Source: JAHRVQ01 sp963976815
GTDB taxonomy: Bacteria > Pseudomonadota > Gammaproteobacteria > Pseudomonadales > Azotimanducaceae
Assembly (NCBI GenBank): GCA_963976815.1
Contig: CAXBLU010000015.1
Coordinates: 20,265-84,264, forward strand
Length of the DNA stretch: 64,000 nucleotides
Direction: 5' to 3'
Position numbers and translations under genes: made by a program. Numbering within the stretch: the stretch's first letter is position 1; each line of letters opens with the position of its first letter. This document shows positions 8,748-17,490 of the stretch, in pieces. The notes beneath the pieces were generated by a model. That model searched no databases. It was given only the letters and a program-made list of their open reading frames with translations, and was not told where the DNA came from.

Positions 8748-8812
8748 GTGGGTTGCTCCGAGCTAAATCGAAGCAACAATATATAGAGGATGGGAGAGTA
8801 AAGGCAACGACT

Positions 8813-9139
8813 CTACCGGCGAAGCAGGCGTTCCAAGCGTAGTTGGTCGGTCACCATAAGGGCGTTCAGTTTATTCACTAACACGGTGCGAGCCTCGCGG
8901 TCCCGGTCTTTATCTAACGCTTTGATTGCAGCTTTGAGGTCGGCGATCTGGTTTTTGCTCTCCACTTCAGCTGGCTTAATTCCAGCGCTTTTTAGAACGG
9001 AATAGCCCATACGTAATGGTTCGGGGGTGTTCTGCCAGTCCGTGAGATCCAGTTTTTGACCCTTATTAGTGAGTCTGTCGGGATCGCCCCTGGCAATTGA
9101 TGCTTGAATGGCCTGTTCGACTATATGTGAGAAGCTCAT
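8813..9139 (-). CDS. DUF1992 (DnaJ-homologue subfamily C member 28-like) protein
   Basis: A 108-residue protein matching the conserved bacterial DUF1992 family, related to the region shared with eukaryotic DNAJC28. It opens with HIVEQAIQASIARGDPDRL, continues NKGQKLDLTDW and then has a long charged helix (LKAAIKALDKDRDREARTVL). There is no J domain and no membrane segment. The molecular function of the family is not established. It sits between the dehydrogenase pair and the divergent peroxiredoxin gene, probably as an independent unit. Confidence 0.8.
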   Translation of the reverse strand: MSFSHIVEQAIQASIARGDPDRLTNKGQKLDLTDWQNTPEPLRMGYSVLKSAGIKPAEVESKNQIADLKAAIKALDKDRDREARTVLVNKLNALMVTDQLRLERLLRR

Positions 9140-9239
9140 GGCTTAAGTTTACCCAGGAAAAGCGATCATTCAAGCTGGTGCTTGAAGTTATCCTGACATC
9201 CGATCAGACTGGCCCCTTTCAAATCGTAAGGAGTTCCAA

Positions 9240-9719
9240 ATGGCAGTTCAGGTCGGAGACAAGGTCCCAGCGGCAACAATGAAAGTCATGGGTGAAAAGG
9301 GTCCTCAGGATCTCACCACCGATGCGGTTTTTGCCGGTAAGAAAGTAGTCCTGTTCGCGCTTCCTGGTGCGTTCACGCCAACTTGTAGTGCAGCACATTT
9401 ACCTGGTTTTGTCGTTAATGCGGACAAGATCAAGGCCAAGGGTGTTGATTCTATTGTTTGTTTGTCAGTCAACGATGCCTTTGTGATGTCAGCCTGGGGC
9501 AACGACAAAAATGCCGAAGAGTTGATCATGGCCGCGGACGGTAACGGCGAATTCACCAAAGCAATGGGTCTAGAAATGGACGGATCAGCATTTGGACTGG
9601 GCACTCGCAGTCAGCGATATTCCATGATTGCAGAAGATGGTGTGATTACCGCGCTAAATGTAGAAAGCGGCCCCACCTTTGAAGTGTCGTCAGCGGAAAA
9701 GATTCTCGAAGCGCTGTAG
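9240..9719 (+). CDS. Peroxiredoxin, Prx5/atypical 2-Cys type
   Basis: A 159-residue thiol peroxidase. The active-site loop PGAFTPTCSAAHLPGF places the peroxidatic cysteine near residue 49, and GLGTRSQRYSMI plus the C-terminal GPTFEVSSAEKILEAL fit the Prx5 subfamily, which reduces H2O2 and alkyl hydroperoxides using glutathione/glutaredoxin or thioredoxin. The ATG follows AAGGAG. A strong intrinsic terminator is found at 9837-9865. No glutaredoxin domain is fused, although a GrxC homologue is encoded at 24768. No OxyR-type site was identified. Confidence 0.92.
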   Translation: MAVQVGDKVPAATMKVMGEKGPQDLTTDAVFAGKKVVLFALPGAFTPTCSAAHLPGFVVNADKIKAKGVDSIVCLSVNDAFVMSAWGNDKNAEELIMAADGNGEFTKAMGLEMDGSAFGLGTRSQRYSMIAEDGVITALNVESGPTFEVSSAEKILEAL

Positions 9720-9836
9720 GTACAAGGTTTTGGGTAAGATTAGTCGGATCATTTTTAAAGCAAAATGATCTGATTCCCGACGGGTATGTTGGCAATGTCT
9801 TAATGTCATTGGCAATAAGCCTGGGGGAGAAAATAG

Positions 9837-9865
9837 AATGCCTGCCATAGCGCAGGCATTTTTTT
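9837..9865 (+). terminator. Intrinsic terminator after the peroxiredoxin gene
   Basis: AATGCCTGC (9837-9845) pairs perfectly with GCAGGCATT (9852-9860) around a six-base loop, followed by a run of seven Ts (9859-9865). It lies about 120 bp after the peroxiredoxin stop and just before the next gene. This argues against starting that gene at the TTG inside the T run. Confidence 0.88.
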
Positions 9866-9890
9866 GTCTGCCGATTGTCGAGAATACAAA

Positions 9891-10784
9891 ATGGTGATTG
9901 AGACGTGGGTTTTGTGGACACTGCTTGCTGCTAGCATGCAGGCTGTACGAACCGCGGGTCAGAAACAACTGGCTGAGGTCGTCTCGCCCCTCACCGCAAC
10001 GCTGGTTCGCTATTTATTTGGTTTACCTTTTGCCTGGCTGTACCTTGGAATTCTTGGTCAGCAACGGAACTGGCAGTTCCCTGAGCTTAATCTCACCTTT
10101 CTCTGGTCTGGTCTGGTTGCCGGGGTGATGCAGATTATCGCCACCATATTACTCATTCGACTTTTTGCCATGCGTAATTTTGCAGTTGGTACAACTTTTG
10201 TGCGTTCGGAAATTTTGCTTACAGCGCTAATAGGCATCACATTCTTTACGGAACAGATCAGTGCCCTGGGTTGGGTTGCGATGTTTGCCAGTGTGGGTGG
10301 TCTGGTGTTGATTAGCATCGCAAGGCAAGGCGGCGTTGGAAGTCTTTGGAATCTCTCCGCTGCATTTGGGCTTGGTGCTGGTCTTGCTTTTGCGTTGACC
10401 TCATTGTTTTTAAGGCAAGGTAGCCTGTCTCTCGGTGCTGATGACGCGACCCTAACGGCTGCCATGATGTTGGTATATATGGTGACGCTGCAAACCGTGA
10501 TGTGTCTTGTGCTGGTTGTCGTGCAAAAGCGTGAGGAGTTAACCCAGCTGAAATCACTGCTGAAGCCCGCAACGTTTGTTGGTGTTACCAGTGTGTTAGG
10601 TTCTGCCGGTTGGTTCACGGCAATGACACTCCAGTCAGCATCCTATGTAAAAGTGGTTGGCCAGGTGGAGTTTTTGATCACGCTACTGTTGTCGGTGTTC
10701 TACTTTAAAGAAAAGCCCACCCAACTAGAGTTGTTGGGTATGGGCTTGATTGTGATTGGCGCAGTACTGCTTCTTTTAAATTGA
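9891..10784 (+). CDS. DMT superfamily (EamA-type) transporter
   Basis: A 297-residue inner-membrane protein with about ten spans in two EamA-like halves. The first half includes LVRYLFGLPFAWLYLGILG and NFAVGTTFVRSEILLTALIG; the second ends VEFLITLLLSVFYFKEKPT and GLIVIGAVLLLLN. Members export or import small metabolites; the substrate here cannot be inferred. I chose ATG at 9891 because the longer frame from TTG 9864 would begin inside the preceding terminator. The ribosome binding site is poor. Its stop codon lies in a 14-bp tandem array that also supplies the stop of the convergent gene. Confidence 0.82.
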   Translation: MVIETWVLWTLLAASMQAVRTAGQKQLAEVVSPLTATLVRYLFGLPFAWLYLGILGQQRNWQFPELNLTFLWSGLVAGVMQIIATILLIRLFAMRNFAVGTTFVRSEILLTALIGITFFTEQISALGWVAMFASVGGLVLISIARQGGVGSLWNLSAAFGLGAGLAFALTSLFLRQGSLSLGADDATLTAAMMLVYMVTLQTVMCLVLVVVQKREELTQLKSLLKPATFVGVTSVLGSAGWFTAMTLQSASYVKVVGQVEFLITLLLSVFYFKEKPTQLELLGMGLIVIGAVLLLLN

Positions 10785-10843
10785 TCGGGTCACGTTGATC
10801 GGGTCACGCTGATCGGGTCACGTTGATCGGGTCACGCTGATCG
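10781..10843. repeat. Tandem repeat, 4.5 x 14 bp, providing the stop codons of two convergent genes
   Basis: Units of TTGATCGGGTCACG at 10781, 10795 and 10823 are identical; the one at 10809 differs by one base, and a half unit follows at 10837. The TGA stop of the DMT gene (10782-10784) is in the first unit and the stop of the minus-strand flavin oxidoreductase (10832-10834) is in the fourth. The near identity of the copies suggests a recent expansion. Confidence 0.95.
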
Positions 10844-11689
10844 CTGAGCTGCTCTGACTTTGTCAGCCACTGCGGCAACCCTGTCGAGGTGGGTGAGTAC
10901 CTTATCCGGTTCTGATTGGGGTAACCCGAAAATGATATCGGTAAAACCCTGATCAATACGTCCCTGGACCTGCTCGACATCGGTGGGAGCACCGAACAGC
11001 GCAATGGCCATTTCACTGGCATCTCGGCCGCGTTTTTCACAGGCCGCACGAAGATTGTCCATACCCCCGCTGCCCATACCACCAATTGGCATCCAGCCGT
11101 CACAATATTCAGCTACCCGGTCGAAGGTCCACTTGGTATTGGCGCCTAGCCATACGGGAGGACCACCGGCTTGTTTTGGTTTTGGCCAACACCAGAGGGG
11201 GTCGAAGTCGACAAATTCGCCATGAAACTCCGCCTCATCCTTGGTCCAAATCTCTCTCACGGCGAGCATTTTTTCCCGGACAATTTTCCAGCGATTCTTA
11301 TAGCTAGCGCCGTGGTTTTCCATTTCCTCAACATTCCACCCGGCGCCAATGCCAAGAATAAAACGCCCTTCGGACAATACATCCAATGATGCACATTCCT
11401 TGGCGAGCACAATGGGATCTCTCTCGATCACCAGGCAAATGCCGGTGCCAATTTTGATTCTGCTGGTTACCGCGGCGGCGGCTGAGAGCGCAACAAAGGG
11501 GTCATGGCTGCGCCAGTACCAATTGGGTAGATCAGTGCCTCCTGGAAAGGGGGTTTTCCGAGATGTCGGGATGTGGGTGTGTTCTGGAAAAAATAACGAA
11601 TCAAGCCCCCGCTCCTCAACTGCCTTTGCGAGTTCAACGGGACCAATGGTCTGGTCGGTTGGAAATATTTGAACGCCAAAATTTGCCAT
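10832..11689 (-). CDS. LLM-class flavin-dependent oxidoreductase (TIGR03619-like)
   Basis: A 285-residue luciferase-like TIM-barrel protein. The start MANFGVQIFPTDQTIGP, then DSLFFPEHTHIP, AVTSRIKIGTGICLVIERDP, LSEGRFILGIGAGWNVEE and PPVWLGANT are typical of the LLM families that bind FMN or F420; this variant resembles the group annotated TIGR03619. The real substrate and cofactor are unknown. Many such proteins are F420-dependent in actinobacteria, but no F420 genes are visible here, so FMN is more likely. ATG at 11689 follows GAGGAG. Its stop lies in the shared tandem repeat. Confidence 0.85.
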   Translation of the reverse strand: MANFGVQIFPTDQTIGPVELAKAVEERGLDSLFFPEHTHIPTSRKTPFPGGTDLPNWYWRSHDPFVALSAAAAVTSRIKIGTGICLVIERDPIVLAKECASLDVLSEGRFILGIGAGWNVEEMENHGASYKNRWKIVREKMLAVREIWTKDEAEFHGEFVDFDPLWCWPKPKQAGGPPVWLGANTKWTFDRVAEYCDGWMPIGGMGSGGMDNLRAACEKRGRDASEMAIALFGAPTDVEQVQGRIDQGFTDIIFGLPQSEPDKVLTHLDRVAAVADKVRAAQRSA

Positions 11690-12030
11690 TATGTGCTCCT
11701 CGAGTTTGGTCGCTTCATACTAACGAGGCCTTGGGGACAGTACTAGGGATCAAAAACGAAAAAAGGCGCTCCTCGATGCATTCCAGCTAAAGCTCATATT
11801 CTGGTCCGTTGGTCGGCCATTCAGGGTCTATGGCTACGTTCCGCCGGCGGAACGCTTTGTCAGGTTTCACGATAGTACTTTGATGGCGTTCCGCTGGTGC
11901 TTCGAGCGTGTTTTGCTACTCCTGTGGGGTAGAGCTTGCATTGCTAGAAATTCGGCTACACTAAACGAAGGGACATATACGTCTGTAAATAACTAATTTA
12001 GTGGACTATTTATTTAATGGGTAATGCAAA
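11690..12030. other. 341-bp intergenic region with an 18-bp perfect palindrome
   Basis: No gene is apparent between the divergent flavin oxidoreductase and chemoreceptor genes. The palindrome CGTTCCGCCGGCGGAACG is at 11837-11854, and a related half, GCGTTCCGCTGG, recurs near 11886-11897, so a dimeric regulator or REP-like hairpin is possible. A TACACT at about 11956 could be a -10 element for the chemoreceptor gene, but its -35 spacing is poor. No riboswitch or small RNA was recognised. Confidence 0.6.
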
Positions 12031-13089
12031 ATGAACCAAACGATTTTTGCGGTTGTGACAAAATATCTGATTGCCAGCGCAATTGTCAGCCTTTGTTTGT
12101 TGGGAGCAGCCCATCTCTATGCGCCTATTGCCGCCGTTGTTTTTGCTGGTGTGCTGGTTGGAAACCTGGCGTTTACGGGTGTTTCTGTCTGGATATTGCA
12201 CAGTAGCTATGCCGATGTGCAAAACGAAACTGAGCATGCTGTGACGCAACATGAAAAGACGGCTCTAGTTGAACGGCTAGAAATTTTAATTTCTGCCCTG
12301 CGGGGGCATTGTGCTCAATTCTCCGAGGAGCTAGAGCGCAATGTGGATTGCGATGTTCAAACAGATCTCGCCAAGATTACCGGTGGTATGGAGGCGGCAC
12401 AGGACTCGTTCGCCACGGACGCCGGAAAAGCCAGAGACCTCGTCCAGGAGACGACCCGCCTGGTATCAGGAGGTCAGGGCACCATGGTAGAAACTCGGAA
12501 GTCGATGGAGGAGCTTTCTCAAAGTGTTGAAGGCGCGGAAACGTCAATCGTCAAGGTTGCATCCGATAGCGAGAATATTGGCGGCATCCTGGAGGTCATC
12601 AGAGGCATAGCCGATCAAACAAACCTGCTGGCACTCAATGCAGCCATTGAAGCGGCACGGGCCGGTGAGCAGGGTAGGGGTTTTGCGGTTGTTGCCGACG
12701 AAGTAAGAACGCTCGCCCAGCGAACTCAAGAAGCAACCGGTGAGATTAATGAAATGGTCACAGAGCTTCAATCCGGGGCAAGCCAAGCGACGATGGTTAT
12801 GAAGCGAGGACGGGAACTGACAACTGAGATGGTTGATCGGCTGGAAAATGCTTTGGAAAACTTTAGTGCTATTAGCCATTCTGTCTCAGAGATCGAGACC
12901 ATCAGTGAAACCCTTGTCAGTGAAAGTGGCACTCAGGTGGGACGTACCCGAGACGTTTTAAAAGAAGTCACGCAACTCGTTAAAAGCAGCGATACCAGCT
13001 CTGGCATCAGGCAGAGCGGTGCAAAATTTTCTAGTCTGGTGCAAAGCTCGATAGAGTCAATCAAGTCCGCGCTTCCGTCAGCCGACTAA
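12031..13089 (+). CDS. Methyl-accepting chemotaxis protein lacking a periplasmic sensor domain
   Basis: A 352-residue chemoreceptor-like signal transducer. Two closely spaced hydrophobic segments (about residues 8-32 and 36-55) are followed directly by a coiled-coil cytoplasmic domain. The hairpin tip DQTNLLALNAAIEAARAGEQ and GRGFAVVADEVRTLAQRTQ (about 193-230) is the CheA/CheW-binding region. There is no HAMP-sized linker and no extracytoplasmic loop, so sensing would be membrane-internal or cytoplasmic. The signalling helices are short. No che genes are nearby. It could equally signal to a pilus-type chemosensory system. Confidence 0.85.
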   Translation: MNQTIFAVVTKYLIASAIVSLCLLGAAHLYAPIAAVVFAGVLVGNLAFTGVSVWILHSSYADVQNETEHAVTQHEKTALVERLEILISALRGHCAQFSEELERNVDCDVQTDLAKITGGMEAAQDSFATDAGKARDLVQETTRLVSGGQGTMVETRKSMEELSQSVEGAETSIVKVASDSENIGGILEVIRGIADQTNLLALNAAIEAARAGEQGRGFAVVADEVRTLAQRTQEATGEINEMVTELQSGASQATMVMKRGRELTTEMVDRLENALENFSAISHSVSEIETISETLVSESGTQVGRTRDVLKEVTQLVKSSDTSSGIRQSGAKFSSLVQSSIESIKSALPSAD

Positions 13090-13160
13090 TAGCGTTTTGA
13101 TCCGGTTGATCTAATCCAGTGGTAATGCTTCACTACTGAAAAGGGTAATGGAACACCATC

Positions 13161-14438
13161 TTGTCTAACTCACTGTTGGATGCAGAAGATGTTGTGCCAC
13201 AAAGCCGCTGGCCTCGTACCTTCGAAGCATTTCGTGATTCCAATTTCCGTTGGTTCTTTTCGGCACTTGTGGGCAACTTCGCCTCCATGAACATTCAAAT
13301 GTTTGTGCGCGGCTGGCTCGTCTATGAGATCACAGGGTCCTATGAAAAACTGGGCTGGATGTCGGCAGCCGGTGGTCTTGTTGGTTTGATAGCGGCGCCT
13401 ATAGGTGGCGTGGTCGCTGATCGTGTTACGCAGAAGAAACACGTCATTCAAATCGCCCAGTTCTTTAATGCATTGATTGCTGGCGCCGTCGGATTATTGA
13501 TTGCGTTAGGTGATCTGCTGTTTATTCATCTGCTGATTGCATCTGTATTCCAGGGCATGGTGATGAATATCATGATGCCAGCAAGGCAGGCACTGACTAA
13601 AGAAGTTGTCGGGCTGGATCGGCTGACGAATGCAATTGCGCTGAATACCAGCGGTATGAATGCCGCTCGGCTGCTGTTGCCGGGTTTGGCCGGCTTTATG
13701 GTTGCTTCCCTCGGGGGCGGTAACGGCAATATTGATCCGGCGAAGTGGGTCTATCTGTTGATGATGTTGCTCTATTTCTCCTCCGTGGTTCTGATGTTTA
13801 AAGTTGTGGTCGACGACCGGCCTATTCGAGTTGGTGCCACCCCACCGATGCTTGCGGAGTTGCGAGCCGGGTTTGCCTATGTGTTGCGTACCCCAATCAT
13901 CAAGATGTTGCTGATCTGTAACTTCGCCATGGTTTTCTTCAGTTTGACCTATTTTATGTTGTTGCCTGGTTTTGCGAAGGATGTGCTTGATGCTGGACCC
14001 GATGATTTAGGGTTGTTGATTTCAATTTCTGGAATGGGTTCTTTAGTTGGGTCATTGCTGGTGGCTTCTATGCCGAACCGAAATCGGGCCAGGGCACTGC
14101 TCGCGGGGACTATGCTGCTGGGTATCGCTCTGGTGGGTTTTGCCTGGTCGACCAGCTTTTGGCTCAGTGTGGTCTTCTTAACCTTTGTTGGATTCGGCCA
14201 GGCGGCCCGAATGTCGCTTTCAAACGTATTGGTTCAGAGTTACGTTGAGGATGAGTTCCGCGGTCGGGTCATGAGCATTTACATGCTGGAGATGTCGGTT
14301 CTGTCCGTGGCAATTTATCCCATTAGTGTGCTGGCCGATACAATTGGTCCGCAATTGACGGTGGGTCTGTCAGCGATCTGTTTGATAGTGCTTATCATTG
14401 GGCTGATGCTGTATCCCAGCTATCGCAATCTGGACTAG
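13161..14438 (+). CDS. MFS transporter, EntS/MFS_3-type exporter
   Basis: A 425-residue protein with about twelve membrane spans. FRWFFSALVGNFASMNIQMF at the start of helix 1, RGWLVYEITGSYEKLGWM, and APIGGVVADRVTQKKHVIQ between helices 2 and 3 match the DHA3/enterobactin-exporter-like MFS branch. EDEFRGRVMSIYMLEMSVL near helix 11 is also typical. The cargo is unknown; siderophore and drug exporters belong here but no siderophore genes adjoin. The start is TTG at 13161, since the ATG at 13149 is out of frame and soon stops. A second TTG at 13176 is possible. Confidence 0.85.
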   Translation: MSNSLLDAEDVVPQSRWPRTFEAFRDSNFRWFFSALVGNFASMNIQMFVRGWLVYEITGSYEKLGWMSAAGGLVGLIAAPIGGVVADRVTQKKHVIQIAQFFNALIAGAVGLLIALGDLLFIHLLIASVFQGMVMNIMMPARQALTKEVVGLDRLTNAIALNTSGMNAARLLLPGLAGFMVASLGGGNGNIDPAKWVYLLMMLLYFSSVVLMFKVVVDDRPIRVGATPPMLAELRAGFAYVLRTPIIKMLLICNFAMVFFSLTYFMLLPGFAKDVLDAGPDDLGLLISISGMGSLVGSLLVASMPNRNRARALLAGTMLLGIALVGFAWSTSFWLSVVFLTFVGFGQAARMSLSNVLVQSYVEDEFRGRVMSIYMLEMSVLSVAIYPISVLADTIGPQLTVGLSAICLIVLIIGLMLYPSYRNLD

Positions 14439-14574
14439 GTGCGGGACAGTTCGCTGGGCTGGTGCAGATTAAGCGCTTGATTCAGCTCTCAAGTAAAAGC
14501 TCGATTGATTGAAGATAGTTTTTGGTGAATCCCCTAGGTATGCTTGGGACGGGAAGAGTAAAAGGTTTTTTGCA

Positions 14575-15048
14575 GTGACTACTAAAAAAGCAACCGTATT
14601 GGTCGTTGATGATCAGGAAACTGTGATTAAAGTCATGGAACGCATGCTGGGTGATGTGTACACCGTTATCACAGCCAGGTCAGGCCAATCTGCCATTGAT
14701 CTTGCCCGCATGAAACTACCCGATATTATTTTGCTGGATATGGTGATGCCCGAAATGGATGGCATCGAAGTTTGTGGTTTGTTACGCAAGGATCCGATTA
14801 CGAGTGGCATCCCCGTGATCTTTGTGACTTCTATGGATGATCGTCACAATGAGGAAACTGGGCTTCGAGCAGGGGCGGTTGATTACATCACGAAGCCACC
14901 TTCTCCCGGCATCGTTCGAGCCAGAGTTGCGGTTCATCTGGAAAAAAATCGTCAGGCGCGGTTTATACAAGCAATTGCCACGGGGTATCTGAGTGACCCT
15001 GAAAAAATCCGAACCGAAGCAAGGGCACTCCTTTCCACCTGGAGCTAG
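14575..15048 (+). CDS. Stand-alone response regulator receiver protein
   Basis: A CheY-like receiver of about 157 residues. Acidic pocket DD (LVVDD), phosphorylatable Asp in PDIILLDMVMPEMDG, Thr/Ser in VIFVTSMDD and Lys in DYITKPPSPGIV are all present. A helical tail of about 35 residues follows, without a recognisable output domain, so it probably acts through protein contacts. The frame stays open to TTG 14509, but GTG 14575 (after AAAGG) places the start just before the first beta strand and is preferred. No cognate histidine kinase is next to it; the kinase could be elsewhere. Confidence 0.85.
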   Translation: MTTKKATVLVVDDQETVIKVMERMLGDVYTVITARSGQSAIDLARMKLPDIILLDMVMPEMDGIEVCGLLRKDPITSGIPVIFVTSMDDRHNEETGLRAGAVDYITKPPSPGIVRARVAVHLEKNRQARFIQAIATGYLSDPEKIRTEARALLSTWS

Positions 15049-15089
15049 CGATCGCCAGACCGCCAAATTCAGTATACAGGTCAGAAAAA

Positions 15090-15163
15090 TGGAGCGGGTG
15101 ATGGGAATCGAACCCACGTGATCAGCTTGGGAAGCTGGAGTTCTACCATTGAACTACACCCGC
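15090..15163 (-). tRNA. glyU: tRNA-Gly(CCC)
   Basis: Read on the minus strand, the 74-nt cloverleaf starts GCGGGTG and ends CACCCGC-TCCA, with the 3' CCA encoded. The D-arm contains GTTCAATGGTAGAAC, the anticodon loop is TTCCCAA (anticodon CCC, plus-strand GGG at 15129-15131), and the T-arm is GTGGGTTCGATTCCCAT. The sequence closely resembles E. coli glyU. It reads GGG codons. It is on the strand opposite the flanking receiver and amidohydrolase genes. Confidence 0.96.
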
Positions 15164-15279
15164 AATAGGACTTAGCCTCGCAACTTGATGGTATCGCTCC
15201 ATCTACGATTTTACCAATTGTAAAACCCCAAAAAATTAGCCAAAGTGATGATCCCTTTGTCTCCTCCAAGGTCAATTTG

Positions 15280-17001
15280 ATGTCGCAGTTTGATTTGATC
15301 ATTCGCAACGGTAATGTCTTCGATGGCACCGGTGCACCGGCCCAGTTTATGGACGTTGGCGTTAAGGCAGGAAAAATTGTTGCACTCGCACCCCACATTG
15401 ATGGGGATGCGAAACAGGAAATTGATGCCACGGGCAAAATGGTCACGCCGGGTTTTGTTGATGTCCATACCCATTACGATGGCCAGGCGACCTGGGATGT
15501 TCACCTGAAACCTTCATCTAGTCTCGGTACCACAACCGTGGTGATGGGGAATTGTGGTGTCGGCTTTGCGCCCTGTCGTGAAGCCGATCATGAAGTACTG
15601 ATCAAGTTGATGGAGGGAGTGGAAGAAATCCCCGAGACGGCAATGAACGAAGGACTATCCTGGGCCTGGGAATCATTTGCCGATTACCTGGATGCTCTGG
15701 ACAGTAAACCCCACGATATTGATCTTGCGGCTCTCGTGCCCCATGGACCACTACGGGTTTATGTCATGGGTGAACGGGGGGTTAATCGAGAACCGGCTAC
15801 CGCCGAAGATATTGTGAAAATGAAAGCACTGCTAAAGGAAAGTGTGGATGCTGGCGGTGTTGGTTTTTCTACCTCAAGAACATTGGTCCATCGCAGTAGT
15901 GATGGCTCACTTGTACCCACCTATAAGGCGGCGACGGAAGAACTAAAGCAGTTGGGTGAGGTGTTGTCCGGCGATAAGGGTCATGTGTTTCAATTTATTT
16001 CAGATTGGGAAGACCCTGCGGACGAGTTCGAAATACTGCGGTATACCAGTGAGAAGACTGGCGCCAAAGGGACCTTTACCTTGCTCCAAATGGATCCTCA
16101 GCCAGAGTTATGGCGGCAACAATTAGACATGTTGGAAGATGCCCAGGCGGCGGGTCTAGATATTAGAGGTCAGGTGTTATCGAGACCTGTGGGCATGATG
16201 ATGGGGCATCCCGCTTCCATGAGTCCCTTCTACCAGCGTCCCACTTTTGTTTCCCTTGAGGGCTTAGCTGCGGATCAGAAGCTGGCGCGGCTGCGGGATC
16301 CAGAAATCAAAGCGAAAATTCTTGGTGAAGAAAATGACAATCCTCATATTTTTGTCAAAATCTTTAATACCCGCTTCGACAAGATGTATCCCCTGGAGGA
16401 ACCCATTGAGTATCTACCCGCCAGAGATAGTTCGGTTGCTGCCCGGGCCAAAGCTGCTGGTGAGCATCCAGAATCCTGGTTGTATGACTATTTGTTGGAG
16501 AATGACGGTCATGCCCTGGTTTATATCCCCGCGGCAAATTTTGCTGAGGAAGTTATTCCCCAGCTATTAAGCCATCCTTTTACGGTTAGCGCATTGGGGG
16601 ATGGGGGTGCACATGTTGGTTCTATTTGTGACACGAGTGCGAATATTTACGTTCTGACAAAATGGGTCAAAGATCTGGCACAAATTGAGTTGGCAAAAGC
16701 GATTAACCTACTGACCAGACAACCGGCGGAGCTCTACTCAATGTTGGATCGAGGTCTAATCGCCGAGGGTTATAAGGCGGACATCAATATTATTGATTTT
16801 GAGGCGCTGAAGCTCAAAACCCCTCATATTGTTTTTGATCTGCCCGCCGGCGGTAAACGGTTCTTGCAAAATGCAGATGGCATTTGCGCAACCATTAAGT
16901 CCGGCGAAGTCATTTTTGAAAACGGCATTGCGACCGGTGCGCTACCGGGGAAACTGGTCAGAGGGAAACAGATTGATCCGGACGCGAGCCGCGGTGCTTA
17001 A
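15280..17001 (+). CDS. Amidohydrolase family protein, N-acyl-D-amino-acid deacylase-like
   Basis: A 573-residue metal-dependent amidohydrolase of the Amidohydro_3/D-aminoacylase group. The N-terminal beta sandwich (DLIIRNGNVFDGTGAP) is followed by the barrel metal motif PGFVDVHTHYDGQATWD (about residues 58-74), VVMGNCGVGFAP with the Cys conserved in D-aminoacylases, and SALGDGGAHVGSICD with a metal-binding Asp near the end. The C-terminal EGYKADINIIDFEALK returns to the small domain. It would hydrolyse an N-acyl amino acid or a related cyclic amide; the exact substrate is not predictable. ATG at 15280 is preferred to the TTG immediately before it. AAGG precedes it. Confidence 0.87.
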   Translation: MSQFDLIIRNGNVFDGTGAPAQFMDVGVKAGKIVALAPHIDGDAKQEIDATGKMVTPGFVDVHTHYDGQATWDVHLKPSSSLGTTTVVMGNCGVGFAPCREADHEVLIKLMEGVEEIPETAMNEGLSWAWESFADYLDALDSKPHDIDLAALVPHGPLRVYVMGERGVNREPATAEDIVKMKALLKESVDAGGVGFSTSRTLVHRSSDGSLVPTYKAATEELKQLGEVLSGDKGHVFQFISDWEDPADEFEILRYTSEKTGAKGTFTLLQMDPQPELWRQQLDMLEDAQAAGLDIRGQVLSRPVGMMMGHPASMSPFYQRPTFVSLEGLAADQKLARLRDPEIKAKILGEENDNPHIFVKIFNTRFDKMYPLEEPIEYLPARDSSVAARAKAAGEHPESWLYDYLLENDGHALVYIPAANFAEEVIPQLLSHPFTVSALGDGGAHVGSICDTSANIYVLTKWVKDLAQIELAKAINLLTRQPAELYSMLDRGLIAEGYKADINIIDFEALKLKTPHIVFDLPAGGKRFLQNADGICATIKSGEVIFENGIATGALPGKLVRGKQIDPDASRGA

Positions 17002-17012
17002 TAACTGACGAG

Positions 17013-17408
17013 CTAATCGGAAATTGTCATTGCCGTTCGATCGGTATAAAAGGAAATGAAGTCTTTGAGTTCAAGTACTTCCTCGTAGGGTGATTCGTAG
17101 CTCCAGACAATATTGTCCTGGATCTCGCCTGCCACATTCAATTGCCAGTAGTTTGCGTGGCCCTTAAAAGGGCAGTAGGTTGAGTGATCTGTGGCAGTAA
17201 AAAATTCCTCACGCATGGCGGATCTAGGTAAGTAGATGACATCCGCATGTTTAGTTTCTTTTACCCAGAGTGCTGCATTTGATTCAGCGATGACAGTACC
17301 CTTATAGGTAATTGTGACGGTTTGACCCGTGGGTACCATCTCAACGGCATAGTCGGGGATCCGGGCGAGGATTTTTTCTCTCGAGGGGATAACCTTAAAT
17401 TGAGCCAT
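17013..17408 (-). CDS. DUF427 domain protein
   Basis: A 131-residue protein of the DUF427 family, a small beta-rich fold. Family signatures include TYKGTVIAESNAALWVKET, DVIYLPRSAM, STYCPFKGHANYWQLNVAG (with the conserved Cys) and the tail WSYESPYEEVLELKDFISFY. The biochemical role is not established. Start ATG follows AAGGAG. It is convergent with the amidohydrolase, only 11 bp apart. Confidence 0.85.
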   Translation of the reverse strand: MAQFKVIPSREKILARIPDYAVEMVPTGQTVTITYKGTVIAESNAALWVKETKHADVIYLPRSAMREEFFTATDHSTYCPFKGHANYWQLNVAGEIQDNIVWSYESPYEEVLELKDFISFYTDRTAMTISD

Positions 17409-17490
17409 AGTATTCTCCTTGAATCATGCGATTGTGCATCTTATCAATAGAACCGAATAGATTTGCATCTGCCACTGCCGCCCATGCATC

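Noticed and set aside
9864..9890. TTG start extending the DMT transporter by nine residues
   Set aside because: It begins inside the T run of a strong terminator and adds no conserved residues.
10058..10618. A 186-residue minus-strand reading opposite the DMT transporter
   Set aside because: It mirrors a transmembrane gene with typical codon bias and has no supporting features.
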